Shown here piece after piece: positions 21,377 through 33,448 of a DNA stretch of 64,000 nucleotides. The DNA is from Telmatactis stephensoni (Eukaryota; Cnidaria; Anthozoa; Actiniaria; Isophelliidae): assembly GCA_029948255.1 (NCBI GenBank), contig JALIZF010001228.1, positions 62,001 to 126,000 on the forward strand, in the 5' to 3' direction. The position numbers were made by a program, and so were the translations under genes. A model generated the notes under the pieces. The model saw only the letters and a list, made by a program, of their open reading frames with translations. It had not been told where the DNA came from and searched no databases. Within the stretch, counting starts at the first letter, position 1, and each line of letters opens with the position of its first letter.

Positions 21377-22416
21377 GGTTGATGTTCCTTTGCTGAGCTT
21401 GTGATTCAGAAAAGGCGAAACACTATATTTTCTGTGCTTCTTTTGAAACCGACAGCACTTTGCTGAAACTGACCTGACCAAAGCGTATTATCCACCAAGA
21501 ATAACTTGTATTCTAATTCAGTAGGCTTTTGGTAATCATTTAACAGCAGAAACTATCGTTTTAAGTGTAAATTTGACGTTTAAAAATGTCTCAGAAGTTC
21601 AATATAAGATAAGACGAGATGTTCTTTTGGAAATCCATTATATCAACTGAATGTGAACAGCTTTTACTCGGTCAAATAATTCGTATTCCTATTTTAAAAT
21701 TCATGATAATTGTTTAATGGGATCCACACTTTGTTTTTAATGACATATTTCAACAAACACCCAATGATATTCTTTAAAGATAAATTAGTTTCTAAGCCTG
21801 TCACACACAAAAAAGGGACGCGAGCATAAAAACAAAACAAAAAACCGAACGATCCACGCCTGCAAAATTCGTTTGGAGGTCAATTATATCAACTGAATGT
21901 ATATGTGAACAGTTTTAATCTGTTAAATAATATTTTATTCATGATTAATTCATGATAATTGTAATGTGACCAAAACTTTGTTTTTTGCGAATAATGTATT
22001 TAAACAAACACCCAATGACATTTTTAAATAGAAATTAGTTTCTAACATTTGTTCAATATGTCTATTTATTCAATATCCTTTTTCTTTAAGGTCTGTCGCA
22101 AAAAAACAAATAAATAAATAACAAGGGAAAAAAACAAGCATAAAAACAAAAGAAACACAAAGGGCCCACGCACACATATATCGGGATTTATAGCTTGTAC
22201 GTAGCCTAATACTTTGTTTAATGCTTTAGTATTTGCACTCCAGTAGAGTGCAATCTTTACATCCACGAAAAATGAAAACAAGAAGGTACAGTTGAAGAAT
22301 TATTTTACTTTTTATGCGTTACGCCTATGGTAATTCAGTTGAGTTTTAGTGTATTCCAACACCTGCGTGAGTAGATCAGTTTACATCAATTTGAAACCAA
22401 GGCCAGCAGACAGTGT

Positions 22417-22792
22417 CTGTGTTCACATTAGGATGTTTTGAAGTCACTTACAAATAACAGCCGGTTCACATTCATGTAAAAATGACCCGTTGCCATTTGA
22501 TACGACTCAAAAATTCACATTTAGATGTGATACGTCTCAATGCTATTTCGAAGCCAACTTTCAAAAGGGTTGGAAATAGCAGCGACCAATGAGGATAAAG
22601 ATCGCTCATGACTAATGACTTGCAAACACAAAATGGCAGACTTGTGTAGTCTCGTTCTACAAGCGAGTTAACATCTCTTGACGGATTTTGTTTAATACGT
22701 CCTAACTATTTTTGGTTGATTCTCAGTCTGAACGCATGTTATTTACAAGTGACTACTTTTAACGGTAACAAAACATTCAAGTGTGAACACAG
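22417..22792. mobile_element. Candidate MITE with CTGTGTTCACA ends
   Basis: The terminal inverted sequence CTGTGTTCACA (22417-22427) is matched by TGTGAACACAG (22782-22792). Further inward both ends share GATGTTTTG/AATGTTTTG and AGTCACTT-AAATAACA blocks in inverted order. The segment is absent from units 1 and 2. No clear target duplication was found, which lowers confidence. Confidence 0.45.
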
Positions 22793-23511
22793 CCAGTAAT
22801 ACAGTAAAAACCCGCATATAAGAACCAGTGGATTAAGAACCACTAGGCTAAAATTTGCTTTTTAAGCACCCATTAAACAAGAACCAGACATACATTTTAT
22901 ACAAAACCACTTTAGCCTAACCTCGAAAAACAGTGGATGAAAACCTTTTCGATACTGATTGGCTTAGAGCAGTGATGTGTCAAGGGAAAAAAAGGGAATT
23001 TAGTGCAAATAAAAGGCTCGAGCAATTTTGAACTCTTTGAAATCCCACCCGTTCAAATGTATTTCAAATTGCACTCGAAACCATGCATATCATTTCCTAT
23101 AAAGATAAAGATATTTATTTGTATAGCGCTAAAACTATACTTTACTACTATACTACAATACTATACTATATATCGTATTAGACAGTTTTGTGTGGAGTAT
23201 GGCTGGATATTGTACGAGTCACGCAGTAGTTTGGTGAGCCTTTAAGGGAGCCAAAATACAAGTTGACGAGTAAAATATCCAGTCATACTACACACAAATA
23301 TTACATTTTTCAATAGTCTTTTTCCAAAGGAGCAACTAAACTCTTCTATTTGTGTTAAAATTTGAGTATAATACAATTACGTCTTTGAAAAATTGTGATT
23401 ATTCAATAACTTGCAAGATTTTTTTCTCATTTAATAACCTTGAATGCTTCATTTAATTAGTCAAGAGATTTATGGTCCCAATGTTTCTATTAATTTGTAT
23501 GAATTAAGCTG

Positions 23512-23728
23512 CAGAATAAAAAATATTTTGGGCATCGTTTCTACCTTGAGATGTTCAATCTTGAACTTGATGGTTTTAAAGAGAACTGCCTTGCTGAAGC
23601 CGGATTACTTGGAGTCGAAACTAAATTAATCCGGCTCCAAGGCAGTTCTCTTTAATACCATCAAGTTCAAGATTGAACACCTCAAGGTAGAAACGATGCC
23701 CAAAATGTTTTTATTCTGCAGCTTAATT
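23512..23728. mobile_element. Hairpin MITE-like element, copy B
   Basis: Same element as 7511-7742: the outer AATTAAGCTGCAGAATAAA arms and an inner AAGGCAGTTCTCTTTAA block pair around a centre near 23620. It shares position with copy A relative to the following 'ttaactttagaaagaacat' landmark, so it was present before units 1 and 3 diverged or was lost from unit 2. Confidence 0.6.
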
Positions 23729-24366
23729 AACTACAATTAACTTTAGAAAGAACATGGAGCATAATTAGACAAAATAAGGACTATAGTCGATTGAATAAAC
23801 TACATTGAACTTACAGTCCTTCGAGTGCTGCTTAGTGGAAATTTAGCAGTTCAAGTCGCTTTGGATTTGTACCAGTCAGCAAGGACACTTAACTCACCAG
23901 AAAAAAGAACCAGAACTAATAGTTTCGATTGTAGGAGTTAAAAGTATCTTTTATTTTGAACTGACGATTTAGATGACTGCAGAATTGAATTTCAGAGCAG
24001 TTTACCATTGTAGCTCGTCAAAACATCTCGTTTGGTTAGAAACTAGCAAAAACATATTCAATGTTACCCAAACTTTGATTGTAATTAGCTTTCTGAAATA
24101 ATCCTTTCAAAAACTATTTACTAACTTTCATAAATAAATATTCCCGAGCAAAAAACTACAAACCTGTGAAACCAGTATAGAGGAGTAAAAATATCGCCGA
24201 GTATTTTTACTCAAGACGGCGATTTTAACTGAAATATACAATTCCTTTAAAATGTTTTCGTTTATCATTCATCTGGGCAATAAGAATAAAAAGGTCCATC
24301 AAATAGAAAAATTGTTTCCCGCCACCACCATTTCGATCAAAGTAAAAAATCATTAAGCTGCAGAAT

Positions 24367-25504
24367 AAAAAATATTTTGGGCATCGTTTCTACCTTGAGA
24401 TGTTCAATCTTGAACTTGATGGTTTTAAAGAGAACTGCCTTGCTGAAGCCGGATTACTTGGAGTCGAAACTAAATTAATCCGGCTCCAAGGCAGTTCGCT
24501 GAAAAATCCAACTAAAAACTAATCTCACTGTCGTATTACCACAGTACCTTGCTAACATGGTCTTTCTTTAGCCATTCTACTCAAAGACATCGAGAAGAAT
24601 GGTCGGTCATGTGCGGTACAAAATCGACTTTTCCTCCTCCCCACACATGTGCGCCAAAATCCCCCGTCCCCACTGGGGTATTTGAGCCTGGTAACGATGG
24701 TGAAGGGGCTGTATTGTAGAGCATAGGTCCAACGGAGAAATAAAGGTAATTGACTAGACTGCGAGCAGTCCCACTTTTCCCTCCAGATTCTGTAAAGATG
24801 AGGTTTTAGAATATGCGGACGAGCGGCAATGGGAACGAGTTAAGGAGAGGAGAAGGGAGAGGAAAGTAGAGTCCCTGCTTTTTCTCTCGATCCCTTCTCC
24901 CCTATTTTATCTTAGTCTTCTTTAGATTTTTTACTAAAAAATATTTTGGGCATCGTTTCTACCTTGAGATGTTCAATCTTGAACTTGATGGTTTTAAAGA
25001 GAACTGCCTTGCTGAAGCCGGATTACTTGGAGTCGAAACTAAATTAATCCGGCTCCAAGGCAGTTCGCTGAAAAATCCAACTAAAAGCTAATCTCACTGT
25101 CGTATTACCACAGTACCTTGCTAACATGGTCTTTCTTTAGCCATTCTACTCAAAGACATCGAGAAGAATGGTCGGTCATGTGCGGTACAAAATCGACTTT
25201 TCCTCCTCCCCACACATGTGCGCCAAAATCCCCCGTCCCCACTGGGGTATTTGAGCCTGGTAACGATGGTGAAGGGGCTGTATTGTAGAGCATAGGTCCA
25301 ACGGAGAAATAAAGGTAATTGACTAGACTGCGAGCAGTCCCACTTTTCCCTCCAGATTCTGTAAAGATGAGGTTTTAGAATATGCGGACGAGCGGCAATG
25401 GGAACGAGTTAAGGAGAGGAGAAGGGAGAGGAAAGTAGAGTCCCTGCTTTTTCTCTCGATCCCTTCTCCCCTATTTTATCTTAGTCTTCTTTAGATTTTT
25501 TACT
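24367..25504. repeat. Near-perfect 569-bp tandem duplication
   Basis: 24367-24935 and 24936-25504 are head-to-tail copies. The only difference I noticed by eye is AACTAAAAACTAA against AACTAAAAGCTAA. Each copy joins a half-hairpin (from the element at 23512) to the block also seen near 8290 and 14770. The first copy is a second use of sequence already present at 23516, so the locus has rearranged at least twice. Very high identity means a very young duplication or an assembly artefact. Confidence 0.85.
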
Positions 25505-27103
25505 ATTTACCGCGTTAGTTATCAACTCAATAAATTGCACAATGTCGCACAACACAGTATATTTTGATTCGAAGTTTATTTCCACATACCTTTTGCTGCT
25601 ACAATTCTCTGACTAAGTCAATTTCCACATTTGAAATCATAAAGATATACATATTACTGGTTTATATATAATAACACATAAGTTTCTCATGTCATTCTCT
25701 TGTATAGTATTGCATATAAGAATCTCATATTGAACTAACCTTTTTAAAATGTAATTCACGAGTTAACAATCATTCTGAAATGAGTCGGGCCAATTTTATG
25801 TGGCATTAGTGCTTACTCCAAAAAGCCAATAAGTCAAAAAAGGATCTTTAATTTCTTTTTATTTCAGATGCACACTAGAAATTCAAGGAATTTGACATTT
25901 CAGATGTAAATATCATTCATTGGTCATTTGCGGAACAAAGATGATTGAAACCGCCGTCGCTTCATAACATACGAACACTTGCCCAAATTATTCCAAAACA
26001 AATGCAGGAAAGTATTCCACAACATTGTGCTATCATTAATTGTGAAAATGACCAGACATATCAGAATTTCTTGAGAATACTGCTTTAAAGTTCAACTATC
26101 TATATTATTGTATTTTACTGTCTGCATTGATGCAAACAAGTTTAATTATTCAAGGTACACCGTTTTTTGAATTGAGGTTTTCGTGTCAAACATATAGTTC
26201 TGTAGTTCGACGTATGCTGGTAATTCAATTAAAGTTATATATTCAGTTGAATTCATTATTAGTCTTCGATTTCAGTCAGTTATACCTTAAGGCGGCGTTA
26301 CACGCTGAAACTTTTATCTGAAACTTGCCAAACTTCCGAGATAAGTTTGACAACGCATTGCACAACATGGTCAATTAGCTGAAACTTTCCCCGAGTCGGT
26401 TTCACGTTTCCATTGGTGCGCATTAAGTTGTCCATTGCGCCAAATGAAAATGTGCGGTGCGGTCTGAAAACAGCTACACGCTGAAACCTTTATCTGAAAC
26501 TTGCCTCAATCGCCGTTGCGAGACAAGTTTGACAACGCATTGCACAACATGGTCAATTAGCTGAAACTTTCCCCGAGTCGGTTTCACGAGATGGTTTCGC
26601 GAAAAGTAGAACTACCTTATAGTATATTCAGTAATATCATTCATTTACGTACTCAGTCTTCGATGTCAGTTATACCGTAACCATGTTCGAATCTCTCCTA
26701 TTATCAATTTCCTCACCATTATTATACACACCGTATTACCATCATTTGTCATGTTACCCTATTTGGCTCCGCCTGCTCGCTCAAAACCGGCTTTGGAATA
26801 GTCACGTGACCGGGCACATACAGGTTTTCGGAGCAAGCGCTCGCCTATACGTATACAACTGAGAGAGAAAAAGAAGCCAAGAATAGTCAATGATCTGAAG
26901 CTTTCATAGTCATATGATGTAATTCTTAATGTCTAAGTAAGGTCGGGCCGGACCAGAAAATATTTCACTCTCGTGATCTTTTCCAAGTCCTCTTTCATGT
27001 TTATATTTCACTATAATTATTTTAACAATCGTTGACTGATTAATAGCCACATTAAGCAGCAACGCTCAATGTAAGTGCATGAATTGTTCTCTCTGTTTTT
27101 CAT

Positions 27104-30100
27104 TTACAGCTTAGTTGTTATAGTGCTGTGATTTTCAGATTGTATCTTCGATTTCTGGCAACCAAACCTTTGTTGATAGAGGTTCTTGATTCTTGAATTA
27201 AATGTAAATGCAGCAGCAATGTAGAATCCTTGGAGGGCGCTGAAGACCACAAACGGATACTCAAAGTACTCGGACTTCAGTAAAGCCAGAAAACCAAAGA
27301 TCCACGTGAAACCCATCAGAGCTGCTATCTTGACGTAGACACGGAATTTCTGTTGGTTCTCTTGCTGACTTGTAGCCTTTCTCGCTTCCTTTGTAGATTT
27401 ATGGATGGCTTTGACTGTCATCCCAAAGAACACAGCATTCCACAGAACAGCCACTGCGACGGGGAGGACAAAGAGATAGAGGTTGGCAGGACCATTAGTA
27501 ACGAAACATACTTTTGGGCCACCGTAATTGATGCTGACGACTCCTGATTGATCGAGCGCTACACAGATAAGAACAAGAGCAAGAACTGGAAGCCATCCAA
27601 TTGCTAGCACCCGACAAATTTTCTTGTGCCTTGATCTTTTATCTCTGTGGGTAACTACGGGAGCCCTTGCTGCAAAAGTCGTCCAGGTACAGAAAGCGAT
27701 AATGGACATCCATGCAAACGAAGCAAGGAAGGCAAAATGGAGAAGTGCTGCCACTACTGTGCAGAAATGAGGCGATTCTGTCTGGTCTGATCCAATCAGC
27801 CAGAATAAATGGGCAGCCAGTAGGGCTGAGGATAGATTCATCAAGTTGATTCCTGGTAATGTCCTGAGTTCTGCAAACAGGGTATATGTTACCAGGACAA
27901 ATGTGAGGCACACAACAGACAATGACATACCAACACCAGTCAGGATGACCAGAGTTTTATTTTGCAAAATCTTGGATTTGTTTGTTAGGCTGGTATAATT
28001 CTTGGTTAAATTGCTGCACACAACTATTTTTCCGTTGATTCTGGTGTAGTCTTCTTCGTTGTAAAGGTTTTGAGATACATTTCTATAAATGGACTTGTTT
28101 GGCAGCAGGACATATTCATGTTCTTGTAAAGTGATGTGAGTTCCATTTACACAGTCAACTACGTGTTGTCTGCAAACTGCAATAGTACCAACAGGAACCC
28201 ATTTACCATTTCAGGGGCGGATCTAGCATTTTGGCTGAGTAGTTTCCAACTCGACCGAAACTTAATATCATTAAATCCTATGATACCATTTACACTTTGC
28301 ATATTCTGAGCATTAGCATCTATAATAAACACATAACTACAATTTTCAAAATTATGCAAACTGAGACACTGATCAAGAAAAACCTAACTAAAATTTAATT
28401 TCAGATCCAATCGATTTTATTCTAAAATATGGTCTAGGAAACTGTGTTTTTAGATAATTTTTTAACTTATATCGAAATAATTTGATGCACAAAATGTTTT
28501 ATTCGGCAAGAGTTGTAGCCGGTGTTATGTCACACAACGCAAAGTCACGCGCCTGAGAAGCCGGGGAAATCACTACAAATTCTTTCAAACCACAGTATTT
28601 TGTGTTTATATACACTTTGAATTGCTAATTGTAGTGAAAATAAGTTATATTTGCCACTTTTGTGTTTGAAATTATGTTCTTAAAAGTTTACCGCCATGCT
28701 GGTGGACGTGAGACAAACCATCATACTGAAAATCAAGAATACGAATATCTCTATAAAACTAAAAACCGAAATGTTACACGATCGCCCTAGGATTTTAGAG
28801 ATCTTTATGAGTATCTTTTGGTTGGTTCTTTGAAGCGGGGGAAGCAAGAAACCAAATTCCAATGGACTGTTTGAAGGTCAGAGTTCGCGTAATTATAAAC
28901 ATTTCAGTAAAACTACTCGTATAAAACATCAGCTATCAATATAAATTATAGCTTACCGAGGAAACTGTTAGCTCAAGCGTAAACTTAGAGCTTAATGTCT
29001 GCCTAATTTCCTTGTTTACGTTGAATTTCAATCGCAGCAGTTCCACAATTGAAGAATAAAGTTCGCTCATGCATTAAATTTTCTTCGTTGCGAGTTCGAA
29101 GCACTCTAATACAACAGAGAACCTCACCGGGGTAGACTGGCCCTTTTATACTTTTGTCGGTAGTTTCTGGACTAGTTTACGCCGATTTTAGCCAATCAGA
29201 ATCAAGTTGGAATGGTAAATTTGTGCTTGGTTTGACTGTGGGTTTCCTGTGTGAACCACTGGTGGGGTGTTTTACTTCCTGTGAATCACTTCGGAAACTA
29301 CTGGCGGGGTGTTTTATTTCCGGTGCAGTAGTTCACACAGGGATACCAAACTGTGAACTAACACGTTGTGATAGCTAGAAATTCCTGTGGGACCCCTCCC
29401 TCAACAAAACTTGAAAAGGCTTCAAAAATAGCCTGGGAGCATGTGGGTTTCCTGTGGAAATAATTCAAAATGGCGTCCAAATAAAGGTAAAATACGCTTT
29501 AACTTGTTCCATTTGTATTATTACTCGTGCCCAGGCCTTCAGGCCGGGAACGAGTTATAAAATGCAACTGTTTTTTTTCCTGTCGTCGTCGCGAGAATGC
29601 AGCATTTCTGAGTCAGCATTCTTGCGCAAGCGGTTAAGTGATGAATCGGCTAAGTGATGCACTCTCAATTGGTCAAGAGCGGGAGAAACAATGCCCTTCA
29701 TTCATCGCCTACTCTTCGTAGTGAACGCCAGTGAGGAACTTTAGGAATGGAAGATGGCCGACTACAACGAAAATCGCTTTCAGAGACAGGCTCTTCTCGG
29801 AATAATACATCGTAAAGTGGGGCTTTTAACTTGAGATATACCTAGACACTCATAAGAGCTTCAGAATGGGCTGTTATTTTGAGCTTCATCTCCAATACTT
29901 TGACCAAATATTCAATTCTAATTGGAGTACTTGAAAGTAGGCCCTCGCGATACGAATTATTTCCTATGAGCTGGAAATCTACGAATTTCTCATCCTACAT
30001 GTTGCTAAACGAACATACATAGAAGCAAGTCAATTATATTCCTCATTTAAGCATTCAAGAGATCTTGAGAGGTTTTTGTACTGAATATTAATATCGGAGA

Positions 30101-32252
30101 CCATTGCATGGAATTAGGTTCCATTGACCTTGTATTTCGCGTTTGGTCACGTAACGTCTTTTATTCAATATATAAAACATCCGAAAAATACACGATTTGT
30201 TATTGTGTTAAAAACACCGTTGTAGAAGATTTTACAGCAAACAATTGAGATACATAGTGAAATAAAAAAATGAATAAAACTGGTATATTCGCAGGGGATA
30301 TTTTTGCATGTCGGAGATATACAATACTCATGTATGATAAGAGGCAAACACTAATAGCTCAGTGCTGACAGACAACTTGACTAATCAGATATTCTTTAGT
30401 TTTAATAAGTTAACCGATTCAAAAAAGGTCTTATGTTGCGGTTAAATATTTCCCGGAATGGTGAAGAATGCGTGAAACGGCTCGGGGAAGAGGGCTCCCG
30501 GGGCACGAGTGAACGCACGTGTGCGTCTAGTTTCTTTTTATTATCTCAATAATTCTTTTTTCTAGGAAAAATCTCAGTAGTTTCCGGAAACTAAGTGAAC
30601 TACTCTAGATCCGCCCGTGCATTTTGTAGTAAAGTGTTGTTTGCGAAGTATTCTTTCTCTGACAGATGTTCGCGTGTCTTGTTGATGTATACGCTGCTGG
30701 AGTTTGGGAAAACCATGTACTCTTGAGGACTGAAGTACGTAATGTTTGCACAGGTTAAACGTTTTACTGTCGCTTTGATAATAGTAACAGTATCATTCGC
30801 AACACGAATGTCTGTTGTGCGAGTAAATTTGCTCAAATTAAGAAGATTTTTCTCAATTGAAGCCTTTTCCCCTTTTGATTTTTCTTTATTCTTTAGGTTA
30901 AGCTGCAAGTCAAAAATCACTGCAATGAGGTTGCGTTGGATTATTTGCGTGTCTAGAATGCCAATCACCTCAGTGTCCACCCCTAGTAATGCACTGAATG
31001 ATTTGATAAGCAAAGTTTTGAAAGATTTCTTGGCAAGCAAATGTGTCATATTGTCGCATCGAAGCCATACCGCGATGTTGTATCTCTGAAATTTCTGGAA
31101 TTTGGAGAGAGGAAGTTGAAGTGCATTGCGGCAGGTTTCCAAAAAGACGTCGTACACCTGATTATGAAAACATTGTCGAGCAATTTCAGAGCTTGAACCT
31201 TCCCGTTTTTTATTATTGGCAGCGTTTATGATAAACGAAAACGCTGATGGACCCATATTTCCCTCAACGATTCCACAGAGGGCCTTATTAATGTCCAAAT
31301 TTTCAACGTTGCATCTTGCACAGTAGATGTTTTTGTAGTACCGCCAAGAGTCTTTGTAGTCCACGATCATGATTCTGCTGGGCATTGTTACGCATGCTTT
31401 TTGGTACGGGTGATTTGGCAAAGAACACGTCTCCTCTACGTCTAAGCAAAACCTTTCTTGCTCTTCGTTAAACGTGACATGGCAAGACTGAAGACAATGG
31501 CGTAATTTGGATTTCTTTAACTGTTCTGGGGTTCTAAAGGGGTTGGGAAGTAAAATGTGCGAATCACCAGAACAACCCTGACAATTCATTACTAATTGTT
31601 TCGTATCTTCCTCTTTAACGCCATTGCAAAGTGCACAAAATCGATTTTTGTAGAGTTCACCTTCTTTGCTTGCGACTGGTTTCGTATCGTAGTGATTTGA
31701 CCAAGACATTGGCTCCCTGTTTTCACATCGTGTCTTAAGTACTAGATCAGATGTATGCGTTGGGCAGGAATCGATCATCCATATTTGAGAACGACCTATC
31801 TTATGACAGTTCCATTTCTTGGTTGGCTTTATTTGGGTAACGTGTCCTCGACAGAATTCGACATAATCCGCACAGCAGTCCTTAAAACTTTCACAATATT
31901 TGTCGCATTTGCATTTGAAATTCATCATATCATCCATTTGGAATTTTCCGCATTTCCCTTGACAAGAATATTCATCTGGGCAGTTGACTTTTGTTGTGTT
32001 GCTCAGGCTCAAAGTGGAATTGCTGTCATTGCTATTTAGGTTGACATCTCGTCGAACCCTTTTTCTCTTTGCAATATTGACACTTTTGAAGGGTGCATCA
32101 TCTTTCGATGAGTCTTCTTTGTTTGGTGAATTTATGGCAGCATTTGTTTGGGAATAAAGGCCTTTAAGTGTTTCCGATGTATGCAGGCAAAAATATGGAT
32201 ATGTTGTCAGCCCTGCTAAACAAAGAAACGCGACGAAGATTATGGCTCCCAT
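27104..32252 (-). pseudogene. SMB-domain 7TM receptor, copy 4, split by transposon
   Basis: The N-terminal part runs from Met at 32252 to the insertion at 30624: signal peptide, KRKRVRRD site, somatomedin-B domain and most of the ectodomain. The C-terminal part (27104-28211) resumes in the homologous frame and carries the rest of the ectodomain and all seven membrane segments. Between them sits a 2408-bp transposon (28212-30619). Translation of the first part runs five codons into the element (R-A-D-L-E) and stops at 30600. The insert lacks GT...AG ends at the junctions, so it does not look like an intron. I saw no other stop or frameshift, so inactivation is recent. A truncated soluble ectodomain of about 550 residues could still be made if the message is stable. 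Confidence 0.88.
28212..30619. mobile_element. CAGGGGCGGAT-type DNA transposon, 2.4 kb, non-autonomous
   Basis: It lies inside receptor copy 4. The terminal inverted repeats are 15 bp: CAGGGGCGGATCTAG at the left and CTAGATCCGCCCGTG at the right (one mismatch). It is flanked by a 5-bp duplication CATTT (28207-28211 and 30620-30624), with the intact site visible in copies 1-3. No transposase frame longer than about 75 codons is present. Two smaller relatives with the same termini and 5-bp duplications lie at 50198-50364 and 56657-56851. CAGGGGC termini recall hAT elements, though most hATs duplicate 8 bp; the 5-bp class is an inference. Confidence 0.85.
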
Positions 32253-33448
32253 GGTTGATGTTCCTTTGCTGAGCTTGTGATTCAGAAAGGGCAAAACACT
32301 ATATTTTCTGTGCTTCTTTTGAAACCGACAGCACTTTGCTGAAACTGACCTGACCAAAGCGTACTACTCACCACGAATACCTTTTTTCTAATTCAGTAGG
32401 CTTTTAGTAACCATTTAACAGCAGAAACTAATATTGTGTAAATTCGACGTTTAAAAATGCCGGTCTCGGAAGCTCAATAAAAGATAAGACGAGATGTTCT
32501 TTTGGAAATCCATTATATCAACTGAATGTGAACAGCTTGAAGTAATTCGTATTCCTAGTTTAAAATTCATGATAATTGTTTAATGTGATCCCGACTTTGT
32601 TTTTAATGACATATTTCAACAAACGCCCAACGACATTCTTTAAAGATAAATTAGTTTCTAAGGCCTGTAACAAAAAAAGAAAAAAGAAAAAGAAGGGAAA
32701 AAAGCAAGCATAGAAACAGAACAAAAAACCGAACGACTCACGTCTGCTTATATCAAAATTTATAGTAAGGACTTAGCCAAAGTAAAAGTCTTTAGTGTTA
32801 TATATAGTACAATTTTATAGTACAATTTTTACATCCACGAAAAATATAAGGAGATTGGATTACGTCTGTTGTAAAATTTAGTTGAGTTTTAGTGTATTCC
32901 AGCACCTGTCAGTTTGCAGTGACAATTTGAAAACACGTCTTTTGGTCTCCTATTTTGCTCCTTGCGCAAATTAAAAGATTCGTTTTAGCGCGGATGGAAG
33001 ACCAAATTGTAGCAAAACAGATGCGTTACGTTTTCAAATTGAGGGCAGATTTCGTATGACTGGGAAAACAGCATGATCGCGGTACGATTACGGCAGGAAT
33101 TTCTAATGTCATTACGGTACTGATACGGTCACGGTATTGCGCGGTAAGTTTCCCACTCATAAGAAAATCGCTCATCTGGATAAGTATGGACATTTTACCG
33201 CATAAACTGACAAGCAAACAAAAAACCTTTAAGGTCTGCTTGTCTGTTTGTGTATACAATATTTATTTCAGAGGCGAACTGGTCTTTATATCGCATTACA
33301 AATATAGAGTTTTTAAACAGAAGAGTGCTTACAATATATCCGCGAAAAAGTTAGCGAACAAAATTGTATTAAATAGCACGAAATCCTTTGTTTTCTATTG
33401 TTTAATTAGTACAAATTTATGCAATTTCTTAGAACCTTTCTTTGATGT
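32253..33448. other. 5' flank of copy 4 and array edge
   Basis: To about 32930 this is a diverged version of the 5' flanks of copies 1-3 ('acatccacgaaaaat' and 'ttgagttttagtgtattcca' landmarks). Beyond that the homology to the receptor units ends. About 33055-33145 holds one copy of a dispersed repeat with 'acggcaggaatttc', also at 50540-50710 and 55565-55680. No gene is supported. Confidence 0.55.

Larger units (their letters stand above)
21377..27103. other. Spacer between receptor copies 3 and 4
   Basis: No host gene is supported. It holds a doubled 5' flank for copy 3: 21480-21860 resembles the copy 4 flank, while 21870-22400 resembles those of copies 1 and 2. Then come a candidate MITE (22417-22792), the second hairpin element (23512-23728), the 569-bp tandem duplication (24367-25504), the copy 4 3' flank, and a short local duplication of 'gctgaaacttttatctgaaac' sequence (about 26302-26410 and 26468-26592). 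Confidence 0.6.
490..32930. repeat. Four-unit tandem segmental duplication carrying receptor genes
   Basis: Four direct units follow one another: about 490-9050, 9051-16600, 16601-25555 and 25556-32930. Each contains, in the same order, an AT-rich 3' flank, the palindrome cluster, a minus-strand receptor gene and a 5' flank. Distances between equivalent start codons (5635, 13335, 21376, 32252) are 7.7, 8.0 and 10.9 kb. The last falls to about 8.5 kb once the 2408-bp transposon in copy 4 is subtracted. Unit boundaries are approximate because the flanks have gained and lost mobile elements. This is the signature of repeated unequal crossing-over. Confidence 0.9.

Noticed and set aside
28212..30619. 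Intron in receptor copy 4
   Set aside because: The ends lack GT-AG in the gene's direction, there are terminal inverted repeats and a 5-bp target duplication, and the other three copies are uninterrupted.
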